Under the pieces are notes generated by a model, which made no database searches, was not told where the DNA came from, and saw nothing but the letters and a program-made list of their open reading frames with translations. Source: Planctomycetota bacterium (GTDB taxonomy: Bacteria > Planctomycetota > UBA1135 > GCA-002748355). From it: a stretch of 56,083 nucleotides of DNA. Position numbers and translations under genes: made by a program. The stretch's first letter is position 1. Each line of letters opens with the position of its first letter. Location: NCBI GenBank assembly GCA_011321845.1, contig DROQ01000067.1, positions 1 to 56,083 on the forward strand, written 5' to 3'. Positions 47,587 through 55,707 of this stretch are shown in pieces.

Positions 47587-48707
47587 TGCGTCTCCCCCTG
47601 CGAACCCTCGTCTACCAGGCTACGAGCCTTACCTTGGCCCTCTTCGGCAGTTTCACCCTCTTCTTTGTCCTCTTCCTCCTCTTTGGCCTCTCTCTCCTGC
47701 TCCTCGGGCAGGGAGACCGGATCGGCCAGCCCTGGCGCGCCCTGCCCTTCCTCCTGCTCCAAGGCCTCGGAAGCCTTCTCCCCCTCGCCCTCCTCCTCGG
47801 GCTGGCCCTCTGGGAACGGGCCTGGAGGCAAAGAGGGGAGGGAGCCGCCCTGCGGAGCCTCGCCCTCCCCCCCCTGTTCGAACGGCTCGGCCCCCTCCTC
47901 GGCCTTCTTCCATGGGTCCTCCTCTATGCATGGATCCTCCACCTGGGGACCCCCCTGGCCAGGCAGCGGCTCTGGGCCTCCGGTCCGGCCCTCCTGAAAA
48001 GCCTCCAGGATCCCAGGGATCTCTCGAGAGCGGCGGCGCTGGGGTTGGGGTTGGGAATCTCCGCTCAGGAGCTGGACCGGGGGACCCTGGAAAAGGTCAG
48101 CGCCTACCTCCCCCTCGCGAAGGACAAGGCCCTGGCTCTGCGGGCCGAGAAGCTGGAGCTGCGGCCCCTGGCCCGAGGCCTGGAGGTCCGCGTCCTTGGA
48201 GGGAGGGTGTCCCGTATCGAACTGGGTCTTGTGGAGGAGCTGGCGGATTTTGGGGAAACGCGACTCTTCTTCGACCCGGGGCTGGCTCGGGGGACGGGCC
48301 CCCTCCCCCCCGAGATCCTGTCGAGCCCCACCCTGATGAAGGCGGTTCCGGAGCTGGTCCGGCTGGCCGCCCGCGGCGCCCGGGGGGAGCCGATCGACAG
48401 CGGCCGCCTCCGCCTCCGGTACCAGCAAGAACTCGCCCGCAGGAGGGGCAAGGTCAGCCTCCTCCTCGCCACCCTCCTCCTCGGACTCGGACTCGGCTCG
48501 GGCTTCGCCCGCCCCTCTTCGCTTCTCGCCTTCCTGCCCCTCCCTCTCTTTCTCCTCCTCTCCGGCATCCGCCTGATCCCCACGACCTTGGGGCCTCTCT
48601 CCCCCTGGCTCCCCCTCGCCCTCCTCCTCCTTTATCTCCTTCTTCCATCCCCGTTTCTCTCGGCCTCCACCAAGGAAAGATTCCTGGGAGGCGGCCCCCG
48701 GCCATGA
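47583..48707 (+). CDS. LptF/LptG-family permease (first of pair)
   Basis: A 374-residue integral membrane protein with the LptF/LptG layout: three TM helices in the N-terminal part (SLTLALFGSFTLFFVLFLLF; LGSLLPLALLLGLALWERAW; LLGLLPWVLLYAWIL), a periplasmic jelly-roll-like segment (about 150-270) and three C-terminal TM helices (VSLLLATLLLGLGLGSGF onward). LptF and LptG form the transmembrane part of the lipopolysaccharide export ABC transporter with LptB. Two in-frame ATGs (47583, 47586) follow AAGGAGGGAGGA, a strong Shine-Dalgarno sequence. It overlaps rsmE upstream and the second permease downstream by ATGA. Leu and Pro codons are overwhelmingly C-ended. Family membership is by topology and order, so I give no symbol. 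Confidence 0.75.
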   Translation: MMRLPLRTLVYQATSLTLALFGSFTLFFVLFLLFGLSLLLLGQGDRIGQPWRALPFLLLQGLGSLLPLALLLGLALWERAWRQRGEGAALRSLALPPLFERLGPLLGLLPWVLLYAWILHLGTPLARQRLWASGPALLKSLQDPRDLSRAAALGLGLGISAQELDRGTLEKVSAYLPLAKDKALALRAEKLELRPLARGLEVRVLGGRVSRIELGLVEELADFGETRLFFDPGLARGTGPLPPEILSSPTLMKAVPELVRLAARGARGEPIDSGRLRLRYQQELARRRGKVSLLLATLLLGLGLGSGFARPSSLLAFLPLPLFLLLSGIRLIPTTLGPLSPWLPLALLLLYLLLPSPFLSASTKERFLGGGPRP

Positions 48708-49735
48708 TTCTCGCGCGCCACCGTTCCCTGCGTTTTCTCGGTCTGACGGGGACCGTCCTCCTCATCCTCCTGGCCGCCGCCGGCCCCTTCCTTCCCCTCG
48801 GCGCCGGGCTCCCCTGGGTCTGGCTCCCCTTCCTCGCCCTCCCCCCCGCCATCCTCCTCGCCCTGGTCCTCCAGCTCAGCGAGGAGGAGCGAAACGGCGA
48901 AGCCCTCGCCCAGAACCTCCTCGGCCTCGGACCCCTGCGGCGGGCCGCCCCCCTCAGCCTCTGCGCGGGTCTGCTCTGGCTCTTCGCCGGCCTCCTCCCC
49001 GCCTGGAAAAGCCAAGATCCCCACCCTCCCCCCGCCCCCGGCGGCCCCGTCCTCCACGGCTTCGCCCGGGTCGATCTCGGCCCCGGGCGCCAGGCCCTCC
49101 TCGGACCCGGAACCCTCCTCGTCCTCCCCGGCTCGGACCAGGCCCTCGCCCTGCGCTGGGACGCACCCCCTCGCTGGGTCCCTCTCGCCTCCCTGCGACG
49201 CGCGCCCGATGGCGTACGCCTGCCCGCCGCGGGCAAGCTCTCCGCCCTAGAGCCCCCCAGGAAGGACAACCTCACCCTCTATCCCGACCGGCGGACGGCG
49301 GCCTTGAGGCGGGCCTTTTTGAAGACCCCGCCCAGCCTGGCCCTCGGCCGGCTCCTTGCCCTCCCCTGGGCCACCCAGGACCTTCTCGTCCTCTGGAGCC
49401 TCATCTTCTGCCTCAGCCTCCCCTTCTTCCTGGGCGCCCTGACCCTCCGCCTCTCCCAGGCAGGAACGAGTCACGGCCCCAGCGGAGAAGGTCCCGCTCC
49501 CGCCCTCCTCCCCTGGCTCCTTCTGCTCGGAGGGGTCCTCCCCGGCCTCCTGGGCATGCAGCTCCTCCTCCTGGCCGACGGAGGGCTGCTGCCCCCCCTC
49601 CCCGCCTATGCCCTGGGCCTGGGCCTGCTTCCCCTGGGAACGCTGCTTATTCTCGCCCCACCGCGGAGTGCCGCCAAAAACTCCGCTCGGGAGAGGAGTC
49701 CAGCCTCGGATCCAAGCCGTCGTTCGCTTCCTTGA
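48704..49735 (+). CDS. LptF/LptG-family permease (second of pair)
   Basis: A 343-residue partner of the preceding permease with the same plan. N-terminal TM helices are FLGLTGTVLLILLAAAGPFL, WVWLPFLALPPAILLALVLQ and APLSLCAGLLWLFAGLLPA. A periplasmic beta-rich segment follows (VLHGFARVDLGPGRQALLGP). C-terminal TM helices are LLVLWSLIFCLSLPFFLGAL, LLPWLLLLGGVLPGLLGMQL and YALGLGLLPLGTLLILA. It starts in the stop of the first permease (ATGA), so the two should be made in equal amounts, as expected for a heterodimer. lptB, lptA and lptC are not seen. Its charged tail overlaps 89 bases of the histidine kinase gene on the other strand. The central domain is shorter than in typical LptG. Confidence 0.68.
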   Translation: MILARHRSLRFLGLTGTVLLILLAAAGPFLPLGAGLPWVWLPFLALPPAILLALVLQLSEEERNGEALAQNLLGLGPLRRAAPLSLCAGLLWLFAGLLPAWKSQDPHPPPAPGGPVLHGFARVDLGPGRQALLGPGTLLVLPGSDQALALRWDAPPRWVPLASLRRAPDGVRLPAAGKLSALEPPRKDNLTLYPDRRTAALRRAFLKTPPSLALGRLLALPWATQDLLVLWSLIFCLSLPFFLGALTLRLSQAGTSHGPSGEGPAPALLPWLLLLGGVLPGLLGMQLLLLADGGLLPPLPAYALGLGLLPLGTLLILAPPRSAAKNSARERSPASDPSRRSLP

Positions 49736-50639
49736 GGGTCTCGAGGTCCAGAGGCCGGAGCTGCAAGGGGTCGTAATGAGGAAGGAACACCGTCATCCTC
49801 GCCCCGCCCCCCGGGCGATTGGAGGCCTCGATCTTCCCACCATGGTATTCCACGATCTCCTTGGAGATCGCAAGCCCGAGACCGGTCCCTTCGGGCTTGG
49901 AGGTGAGGGACTCGCCTCCCTGGTGGAAGCGGCGGAAGATCCGCTCGCATTCCTCCTGGTTGGCAAAGCCGGGTCCCCGGTCCGAGACCCGGATCCGAAC
50001 CCCTTTCTCCTTCTCCTCGAGTTCCACGAGGACCTCTTCGTCCACGGGTGAGAACTTGAAGGCGTTGGACAGGAGGTTGACCAGCACCTGCTTCAGACGA
50101 TCCCGGTCGCCACAGAAGGAGATCCCCTCCTCCCCGCCCCGGACTTCGAAGAAGACCCTTTTCTTCCGGGTGAGGCCGCGGACGGAACGCACCGCGTCCC
50201 TGGCGAGGGCGGCGAGGTCGAAGGTTTCGACCTCCCAATGCACCTGCCCCGCCTCGATCTTGGCCATGTCCAGGATCTGGTGGATCATGCGGCTGAGACG
50301 CTCGGTTTCCTCCTTGATGATCCGCAGGAATTCCTTGCGGGTGGAGGGGGGTTCATCCTCCCCATACTCGAGGAGGATCTCGGCATAGGATTGGATCGAA
50401 GTCAAGGGAGTCCGCATCTCGTGGCTCACCGAGGAGAGGATGCTGTCCTTGGCGCGCTCGAGGGTCTTGAGTTCTTCGTAGGCGATGCGCAATTCCCGGG
50501 TCCGCTCTTCGACCTTGCGCTCCAGGGCTTCCTTGGAGGCTGCCGACTCTTTGGCGGCGAAGAAGCCACCCAGTTTGCAGATCCAAACCCCCAACGGCCC
50601 ACCCAGCAAAGCCCCCAGGCCAAGACTCAAGAGATCCAT
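49647..50639 (-). CDS. Sensor histidine kinase
   Basis: A 330-residue histidine kinase with a minimal input region: one short hydrophobic N-terminal segment (LLSLGLGALLGGPLGVWICK), a coiled coil (LERKVEERTRELRIAYEELK), then the catalytic core. H-box SSVSHEMRTPLTSIQSYAEI (His73), N-box RLKQVLVNLLSNAFKFSP (Asn192), G1 VSDRGPGF (Asp220), F-box ERIFRRFH and G2 GTGLGLAISKEIVEYHGG (251-268) are all intact. There is no adjacent response regulator, so it is an orphan. It begins 11 bases after the Clp-like gene stop and is probably cotranscribed with it. The 40 residues after the ATPase domain are not conserved in type, and their coding sequence overlaps the end of the LptG-like gene on the opposite strand. 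Confidence 0.93.
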   Translation of the reverse strand: MDLLSLGLGALLGGPLGVWICKLGGFFAAKESAASKEALERKVEERTRELRIAYEELKTLERAKDSILSSVSHEMRTPLTSIQSYAEILLEYGEDEPPSTRKEFLRIIKEETERLSRMIHQILDMAKIEAGQVHWEVETFDLAALARDAVRSVRGLTRKKRVFFEVRGGEEGISFCGDRDRLKQVLVNLLSNAFKFSPVDEEVLVELEEKEKGVRIRVSDRGPGFANQEECERIFRRFHQGGESLTSKPEGTGLGLAISKEIVEYHGGKIEASNRPGGGARMTVFLPHYDPLQLRPLDLETLKEANDGLDPRLDSSPERSFWRHSAVGRE

Positions 50640-50650
50640 CGATCCCCCTG

Positions 50651-51970
50651 TCAGGTCCGGGAGAGGACCTTGCCTTCTCCGACTTCGGCCTCGATGGAGA
50701 CCTTGCCCCCGCGCAGCCGGGCGAAGAGGCTGTCTCCCCCCCCCAAGCCATCCTCGAGGATGCGATCCGCGAGCCGGTCTTCGACCTCCCGCTTGATGAG
50801 ACGGCGCAGCTCTCTGGCTCCGTATTCTTCGGAAAACCCCTTTTCGGCGAGCCAGCGCTTGAGACCCGCCGAAAACCGGACGCAGATCTTCTTGCGGGCG
50901 AGCAGCTCGGAGACATCCGAGAGCATCTTGGAGGCGATGCGGCAGCAGACCTCCACGTCGAGGGGATGGAAGACCACGATCTCGTCGATGCGGTTCAGGA
51001 ACTCGGGCCGGAAGCTCTCCTTGAGGGCCTCCCGGGTCACGGTGGCGTGGTCGATCGAGAGCAGGGACGCCCGCTTGGCGAGGTCGAAGCCCATCCGGGA
51101 GCGGATGCGGTCCACTTCGTCGACACCCAGGTTGCTCGTCATCAGGATGAGGCAGTCCTTGAAGCTGACGGTCTCCCCCTTGCTGTCGGTCAGGCGCCCT
51201 TCGTCCAGGATCTGGAGCAGGAGGTTGTGCACCTTGGAATGCGCCTTCTCGATCTCGTCGAAGAGGATGACGCAGGTCTTTTGATTCTTGACGGCCTCGG
51301 TGAGGACCCCCCCCTCGGAGTGGCCGATGTACCCGGGAGGGGAGCCGATGAGTTTGGCGTACTCATGGGGCAGGGCGAATTCGCTGCAATCGATGCGGAC
51401 CAGCCGGCTTCGCTCTCCGAAGAGGGCCTGAGTCAGGGCTTTGGCCATCTCGGTCTTGCCCGTTCCCGTGCGCCCGACGAAGAGGAAGGTCCCGATCGGG
51501 GTCCCGGGACGCTTGAGGCCGATCGCAGCCTTCTTGACCGCGCGGGCGAGCCTGTCCACCGCGTCGTCCTGGCCAATGACTTCGCGGCGCAGGACCTTCT
51601 CCAGGTTGGCCACCTGCTTGCGGGTCAGGGGGCTGTCCTTTTCCTGGGAATCCCCCTCCTTGCCCTTGCCGACAGGGAGACAGACCTGGTGGATCTCCAG
51701 GCCCGGATTCACGTCGATGCAGATCTGGTAGAGGAGATCCTCCACCGTCAAGGGATCATAGTCTTCTTCCAAAAAGCGGATCCGCTCCCTCAGCTCTCCC
51801 CCATAGTCGGGCAGGCACTGCTTGATGATGGAGCCCCGGTATTCGCTCTTGTTTCGGACGCCCTTGGTGCAGATCTCCCCAAGGTCAATGTCCTGCACGA
51901 CCCGAACGCGGATGAACTCATCCAGGAGATCGAAATATTTCAGAACCAGATTGCTGTCATCGAACTTCAC
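50651..51970 (-). CDS. Stand-alone Clp/Hsp100-type AAA+ ATPase with novel N-terminus
   Basis: A 439-residue protein with one AAA+ module of the ClpA/ClpB D2 type. Walker A is FVGRTGTGKTEMAK (165-178), the pore loop GSPPGYIGHSEGG (209-221), Walker B CVILFDEIEKAH (233-244), sensor 1 ILMTSNLG (275-282), the Arg-finger region FRPEFLNRIDEIVVF (320-334) and sensor 2 YGARELRRLI. The first 125 residues (LVLKYFDLLDEFIRVRVVQD, LPDYGGELRERIRFLEEDYD) match no Clp N-domain I know, and the D1 module and middle coiled coil are absent. GTG at 51970 was chosen because GGAGG lies seven bases ahead; the longer ATG form adds an unconvincing 31 residues. The substrate and any protease partner are unknown. A histidine kinase follows. 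Confidence 0.85.
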   Translation of the reverse strand: MKFDDSNLVLKYFDLLDEFIRVRVVQDIDLGEICTKGVRNKSEYRGSIIKQCLPDYGGELRERIRFLEEDYDPLTVEDLLYQICIDVNPGLEIHQVCLPVGKGKEGDSQEKDSPLTRKQVANLEKVLRREVIGQDDAVDRLARAVKKAAIGLKRPGTPIGTFLFVGRTGTGKTEMAKALTQALFGERSRLVRIDCSEFALPHEYAKLIGSPPGYIGHSEGGVLTEAVKNQKTCVILFDEIEKAHSKVHNLLLQILDEGRLTDSKGETVSFKDCLILMTSNLGVDEVDRIRSRMGFDLAKRASLLSIDHATVTREALKESFRPEFLNRIDEIVVFHPLDVEVCCRIASKMLSDVSELLARKKICVRFSAGLKRWLAEKGFSEEYGARELRRLIKREVEDRLADRILEDGLGGGDSLFARLRGGKVSIEAEVGEGKVLSRT

Positions 51971-51993
51971 GCTCGGGCCTCCGACAGTTCGTA

Positions 51994-52037
51994 CCAAGCA
52001 AGGGAAACTTCCAACGGGAAATTTCCAAGAGGGAAAC
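51994..52037. promoter_or_regulatory. Three direct repeats upstream of the Clp-like ATPase gene
   Basis: On the plus strand the pattern CCAA-(1 to 4 bases)-GGGAAA occurs three times, beginning at 51994, 52011 and 52025. It sits in the 135-base gap between rlmI and the ATPase gene, 24 to 67 bases before the GTG start. Spaced direct repeats like this suggest an operator or regulator box. No clear -10/-35 pair accompanies it. Confidence 0.4.
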
Positions 52038-52105
52038 TCATGCTGCCCCCTTGTCTTCGGCATTCCGGAAAGTCCGACTTGACCCGGCCCGGTCGAATGC
52101 AGGAA

Positions 52106-53299
52106 TCAGCCGGGCTGTGCTCCATCCAGTTTTTTGAGGAGATGCACCTTGAGGTAGTCCGACTCCGGGAAACCCAGGAGGACCCGGTGGTCTTCGGGAG
52201 GCGGAATACGCCCGAGATCCTGGACCCGCATGCCCCGCGCGGCCTCGCCAAGGAGGTTTCGGAACAAACTCGGAGTCGCATGGTAGCTACAGGAACAGGT
52301 CAGGAGCCAGCCCCCCGGACGAAGAAGCTGGAGGCACCGTCGGTTGAGTTTGGTGTACCCCCTCTTGGCTCCTTCCACCTCGCGCTTGCTCCGGGCGAAG
52401 GCGGGAGGATCGAGGATGATCCCGTCGAAGCGCCTGCCCTCCTCCAGGAGATCCTTGAGGAAGGAGAAGGCATTGGCTTCGACCCTCTCCACCCCCGAAA
52501 GTTCGTTGGCGAGGCGGGCTTCTTCGAGCAGATCCAAGGAACTCTTGGAAACATCCACAGCCAGGACGGATTCGGCCCCTCCCTTGGCAGCGTTCAGGGC
52601 GAAGCCTCCGCTGTAGGTGCAGAGATCCAGGATCTCGCCCCCGGCGGAAGCGAGGGCCCGCACCCTCCCTCGCGCGGGGCGCTGGTCCAGAAAAAAGCCG
52701 GTTTTTTGGCCGAGGAAGGGATCGACGGGGAAGGAGAGGCCATTCTCTTCGAACCAGACCTTCTCGACCCGGGTCCCATGCAGGAGCGTGATCTCCAGGG
52801 GGAGACCTTCGAGCCGACGCACCTTGGCGTTGTTCCGGGCGAGGATCATCCGGGGCTCCAACAGCTCCACCAGGGTGGGGACGATGGTGGTCGCCAGACC
52901 CTGGATGAAGGGGGTCATGAATTGGACGACGAGGACATCGGCGAAGCGGTCCACGATGAGGCCGGGCAGAGCGTCCCCCTCGGAGGAGACCAGACGACAG
53001 CCGTTGGTCTCCCGGGCCAAGGGACGTCGGGCTTCGACGGCTTGACGGACCCGTTCGGCAATCCAACTCCGCAACTCCGCCGGGCCGTCGCCGGGACCTC
53101 TCTCGAGAATGCGAAGCGTGATTTTGGAGTGGGGCGAATAGCTCGCCCAGGCGAGCGGTTTGCCCGAGGGATCTACAAGGCGGGCCAGCAGGTCCCGGTC
53201 GGGGGCCTCGATCTCCTCCAGGTCGTCCCTGAAAATCCAGGGGTGACCCTTCTGGAACCAACGCAGCCCCTTCTTCGACAAGCGGTAGACTCCAACCAT
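52106..53299 (-). CDS. rlmI: 23S rRNA (cytosine1962-C5)-methyltransferase, RlmI family
   Basis: RlmI family members are class I SAM methyltransferases with an N-terminal PUA domain that act on 23S rRNA. In this 397-residue protein the PUA part is visible at the start (YRLSKKGLRWFQKGHPWIFR), a central strand domain has EGDALPGLIVDRFADVLVVQ and GQKTGFFLDQR, and the methyltransferase core has ILDLCTYSGGFALNAAKGG (SAM motif I), VLAVDVSKSSLDL, FDGIILDPPAFARSK and LLTCSCSYH with the catalytic Cys. The ATG directly follows the TAA of the TPR gene, so the two are likely coupled. It could be a close paralogue such as RlmK-type N-terminal members, but the layout is RlmI. Confidence 0.92.
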   Translation of the reverse strand: MVGVYRLSKKGLRWFQKGHPWIFRDDLEEIEAPDRDLLARLVDPSGKPLAWASYSPHSKITLRILERGPGDGPAELRSWIAERVRQAVEARRPLARETNGCRLVSSEGDALPGLIVDRFADVLVVQFMTPFIQGLATTIVPTLVELLEPRMILARNNAKVRRLEGLPLEITLLHGTRVEKVWFEENGLSFPVDPFLGQKTGFFLDQRPARGRVRALASAGGEILDLCTYSGGFALNAAKGGAESVLAVDVSKSSLDLLEEARLANELSGVERVEANAFSFLKDLLEEGRRFDGIILDPPAFARSKREVEGAKRGYTKLNRRCLQLLRPGGWLLTCSCSYHATPSLFRNLLGEAARGMRVQDLGRIPPPEDHRVLLGFPESDYLKVHLLKKLDGAQPG

Positions 53300-55702
53300 T
53301 TATTTCTCCCCTTGGACCGGACGCACGAGCGCCTCGAACCTGGGATCCCCCCGCAAGGAGCTGAGGTCCTTGTCCTTCTTGGCCCAGAGGCGTTGTCGGT
53401 TTCGAGCCTTCTCCGTGGGATAGTTTTTCTGGAGGTCCTGGTTCAACCAGTGCAGGGCCTTTTCCTTGTCGCCGCAGAGGGCGTAGGTGCAGGCGAGGTT
53501 GTAGTAGAGGTTGGGTTCGAGGTCGACGCTCTTCAGGAGTTTCTTCGCCTCCGCGCATTTCCGGTCCCTGGCGAGATAGCAAGCGTAGAGGACCCGGTTG
53601 AAGGGGCTGTCCTCCAACATATAGGCGCGCCGACAGAACTCACGGGCCTTGCCCGGCTGGCCGAGGACGACGTTGTACAGGACGGCCATGTTGACGAGAC
53701 CGGCCGCCACCCTCCCAGCATAATAGCGCTCCACCGTCTTGGGGGAGACAAAAAGCTCGGGGTGCTGGCGGGCCTCCTGGAGACGGTCCTCCATGAAGCG
53801 CAGGTAATCCCGCAGAGCGGCGCGGGCAACCTCGGGGCGCCGCTGGTCGATGGCGATCGAGGCCTTCTCGAAGAGGAACTGCGCGCGGAGTCTCAGGTTC
53901 TCCGGGAGACCTGCGCCCTGGAGGAGTTCGACCCAGTGGGCAAGCACGGCGAGCGCTTGCTCCTGCTCCCCCAGCCGTTGCAGGGCGGCCTCGTAGAGGA
54001 AGGGAAGCGAGGAGACCGCACGCTCCCCCGCCCCCCTCGCGTCCGCGCTGGGATCGCCGAAGCCCCCCGAGACCTTCTGGCCGGGGAGGGGCAGCACCCG
54101 GTCAGGGAGCCGGGCGGCCAGCGCCTGGACCAGAAAACGGAAACCCTTTTTGCTCGCGGCGATCCTTCTCTTGCGCTCCGCGAGCGAGACGATCTCCCCC
54201 TGTCCTTCGTTCCCCTCCAAGGCCCGTACCAGGAACTGGAGCGGGCCCGAACGAAGGGCGAGGGCCTGGTCCAGGTCCCGGTTCGGCCCTAGCAGATCCT
54301 CGTCCCAGAGCCCGAGGCACTCTTCGAAGGCCTCCACCGCCCGGTCCATCCGCGCTTCGGCCCGGGCCCGGTCCCCTTCGAGAAAGGCGAGGACTCCGCC
54401 AAGGCAATCGACCGCGATGCTGCGACGCAAGCCCTCCCTCCGGATCTCGTCCCGTCGCCCCCCGACCCGCAGCACCCAACGCAGCCTGGACTCGAACTCC
54501 CGCTCCGGGACCTTGGGAGGGACCTGCGATCTCCAAGCCCGTGTCCACTCGAACTCGACCTGGGCCCGCTCCCAGAGCATGGGACCGGCCGCCCCCAGGT
54601 CCCTCCCCACCATCGCCCCCGCCGCCTGGATCGCCTTGCGGAGAGCGGCCTCCCCGCTGGTTCCGGCGAGAAAAGAGCCGATGGCAGAGAGGGACCAGAG
54701 TTCGGCGCTCTCGGAAGGGGTCCTCGACCGCGCCATCAGATCCTTGAGCGCTTCGATCCCTTGGCCAGGGTCCCCCAAATCCAGAACTGCGATGTGGAGG
54801 ACCTTGAGGGCGTCCTCCACCGTCGAGAAGGGCGCCCTGCGGATCCTCTCGAAGAGCTGCAGGCGCTCCCGATGCCGGAGCTGAGCGAAGAGCTTGTTGT
54901 CCAGCCCTTGAAGCAGGTTCTGGACAGCCTCCTGCACTTCGGGTACCCGGAGGAACAACCAGCGATCCAGTCGGCCCTGGAGCACAGGGCCCGGGACTTC
55001 GGCGAAAAGGGGAAGAAGGGCAGGGGCGAGGCTCCGCCCGGGTCCCTCGATCCAGGCAAGGACCTCGGGAGCGACCTCCGAGGCCGATCGGAGCGAAGTC
55101 AGCGAACGGCAGAGCAGGACCTGCTCCGCCCGATCGAGGGGCCTGCGCCCCTTGGGAGGGCGCCGGGTCAGGAGGGCGAAGAGACCCTTGGCGACCAAGG
55201 GGAGGTCCCACTTGGCCAGCTCCCTCAGGGCCCGTTCGGTCTCGGGTTTGCTCCCCCCGACAAAGCCCAGGAGCCCCCGGGCCCGCAGCCGTTCAAAGTC
55301 CCGAAAGGAGGGAAGGTCCCTCCTCGCCAGCCAATCCAGGAGGGCGCTTCTCCCCCCCGGATCCAGTTGGGGAAGGAGGTTCAGGGCAGCTCCCGTCGCT
55401 CGAGCCGGGAGCAGGTCGAAAAGAAGGCCCAGGACCCCCGCATCGAGGAGAAGCCGGGGGCGCCGCTCGGAGATTTTGAGGAGGGCCAAGCCGGCCTCTT
55501 CTCCCCTCCTGCGAAGGGCCGGAAGCAAGTCCTCGCGGAGGGCCGGAGGGGCCTGGACAAAACGCTGCACCAACCTCTCCAGTTCCTCCCCCTGCCGGAC
55601 GGAGGCCTGGGCTGGGAGCCTGGCCAGGGGAACGAGAGCCAGGAACAGGAGGGAGAGCATCCTCCCTGCTGGGACGGCGAGGCCCCTGGCCATCCACCCC
55701 AT
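53300..55702 (-). CDS. Exported helical-repeat (TPR-like) protein
   Basis: An 800-residue protein of unknown function with an N-terminal signal peptide (RMLSLLFLALVPLARLPAQA). Residues about 50-300 look like HEAT-type or armadillo-type helical repeats (LLPALRRRGEEAGLALLKIS), and the C-terminal 250 residues contain TPR pairs: AREFCRRAYMLEDSPFNRVL, LYACYLARDRKCAEAKKLLK and YNLACTYALCGDKEKALHWL. Such proteins serve as scaffolds; nothing here points to a specific partner. The ATG at 55702 follows AAAGGGA, a fair ribosome binding site, and lies five bases after the acetyltransferase stop. rlmI begins immediately at its stop. Confidence 0.72.
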   Translation of the reverse strand: MGWMARGLAVPAGRMLSLLFLALVPLARLPAQASVRQGEELERLVQRFVQAPPALREDLLPALRRRGEEAGLALLKISERRPRLLLDAGVLGLLFDLLPARATGAALNLLPQLDPGGRSALLDWLARRDLPSFRDFERLRARGLLGFVGGSKPETERALRELAKWDLPLVAKGLFALLTRRPPKGRRPLDRAEQVLLCRSLTSLRSASEVAPEVLAWIEGPGRSLAPALLPLFAEVPGPVLQGRLDRWLFLRVPEVQEAVQNLLQGLDNKLFAQLRHRERLQLFERIRRAPFSTVEDALKVLHIAVLDLGDPGQGIEALKDLMARSRTPSESAELWSLSAIGSFLAGTSGEAALRKAIQAAGAMVGRDLGAAGPMLWERAQVEFEWTRAWRSQVPPKVPEREFESRLRWVLRVGGRRDEIRREGLRRSIAVDCLGGVLAFLEGDRARAEARMDRAVEAFEECLGLWDEDLLGPNRDLDQALALRSGPLQFLVRALEGNEGQGEIVSLAERKRRIAASKKGFRFLVQALAARLPDRVLPLPGQKVSGGFGDPSADARGAGERAVSSLPFLYEAALQRLGEQEQALAVLAHWVELLQGAGLPENLRLRAQFLFEKASIAIDQRRPEVARAALRDYLRFMEDRLQEARQHPELFVSPKTVERYYAGRVAAGLVNMAVLYNVVLGQPGKAREFCRRAYMLEDSPFNRVLYACYLARDRKCAEAKKLLKSVDLEPNLYYNLACTYALCGDKEKALHWLNQDLQKNYPTEKARNRQRLWAKKDKDLSSLRGDPRFEALVRPVQGEK

Positions 55703-55707
55703 TCCCT

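Noticed and set aside
51990-52015. Sigma54 promoter (TGG ... TTGC) upstream of the Clp-like ATPase gene
   Set aside because: The GG and GC elements are 11 bases apart instead of the required 10, and no enhancer-binding protein is nearby.
50966-54292. A 1,108-codon plus-strand frame, and a similar 1,104-codon frame at 38934-42248
   Set aside because: Both run opposite well-supported genes (Clp-type ATPase, rlmI and TPR gene; TPR gene of the pseudopilin operon) and have low-complexity translations without any domain.
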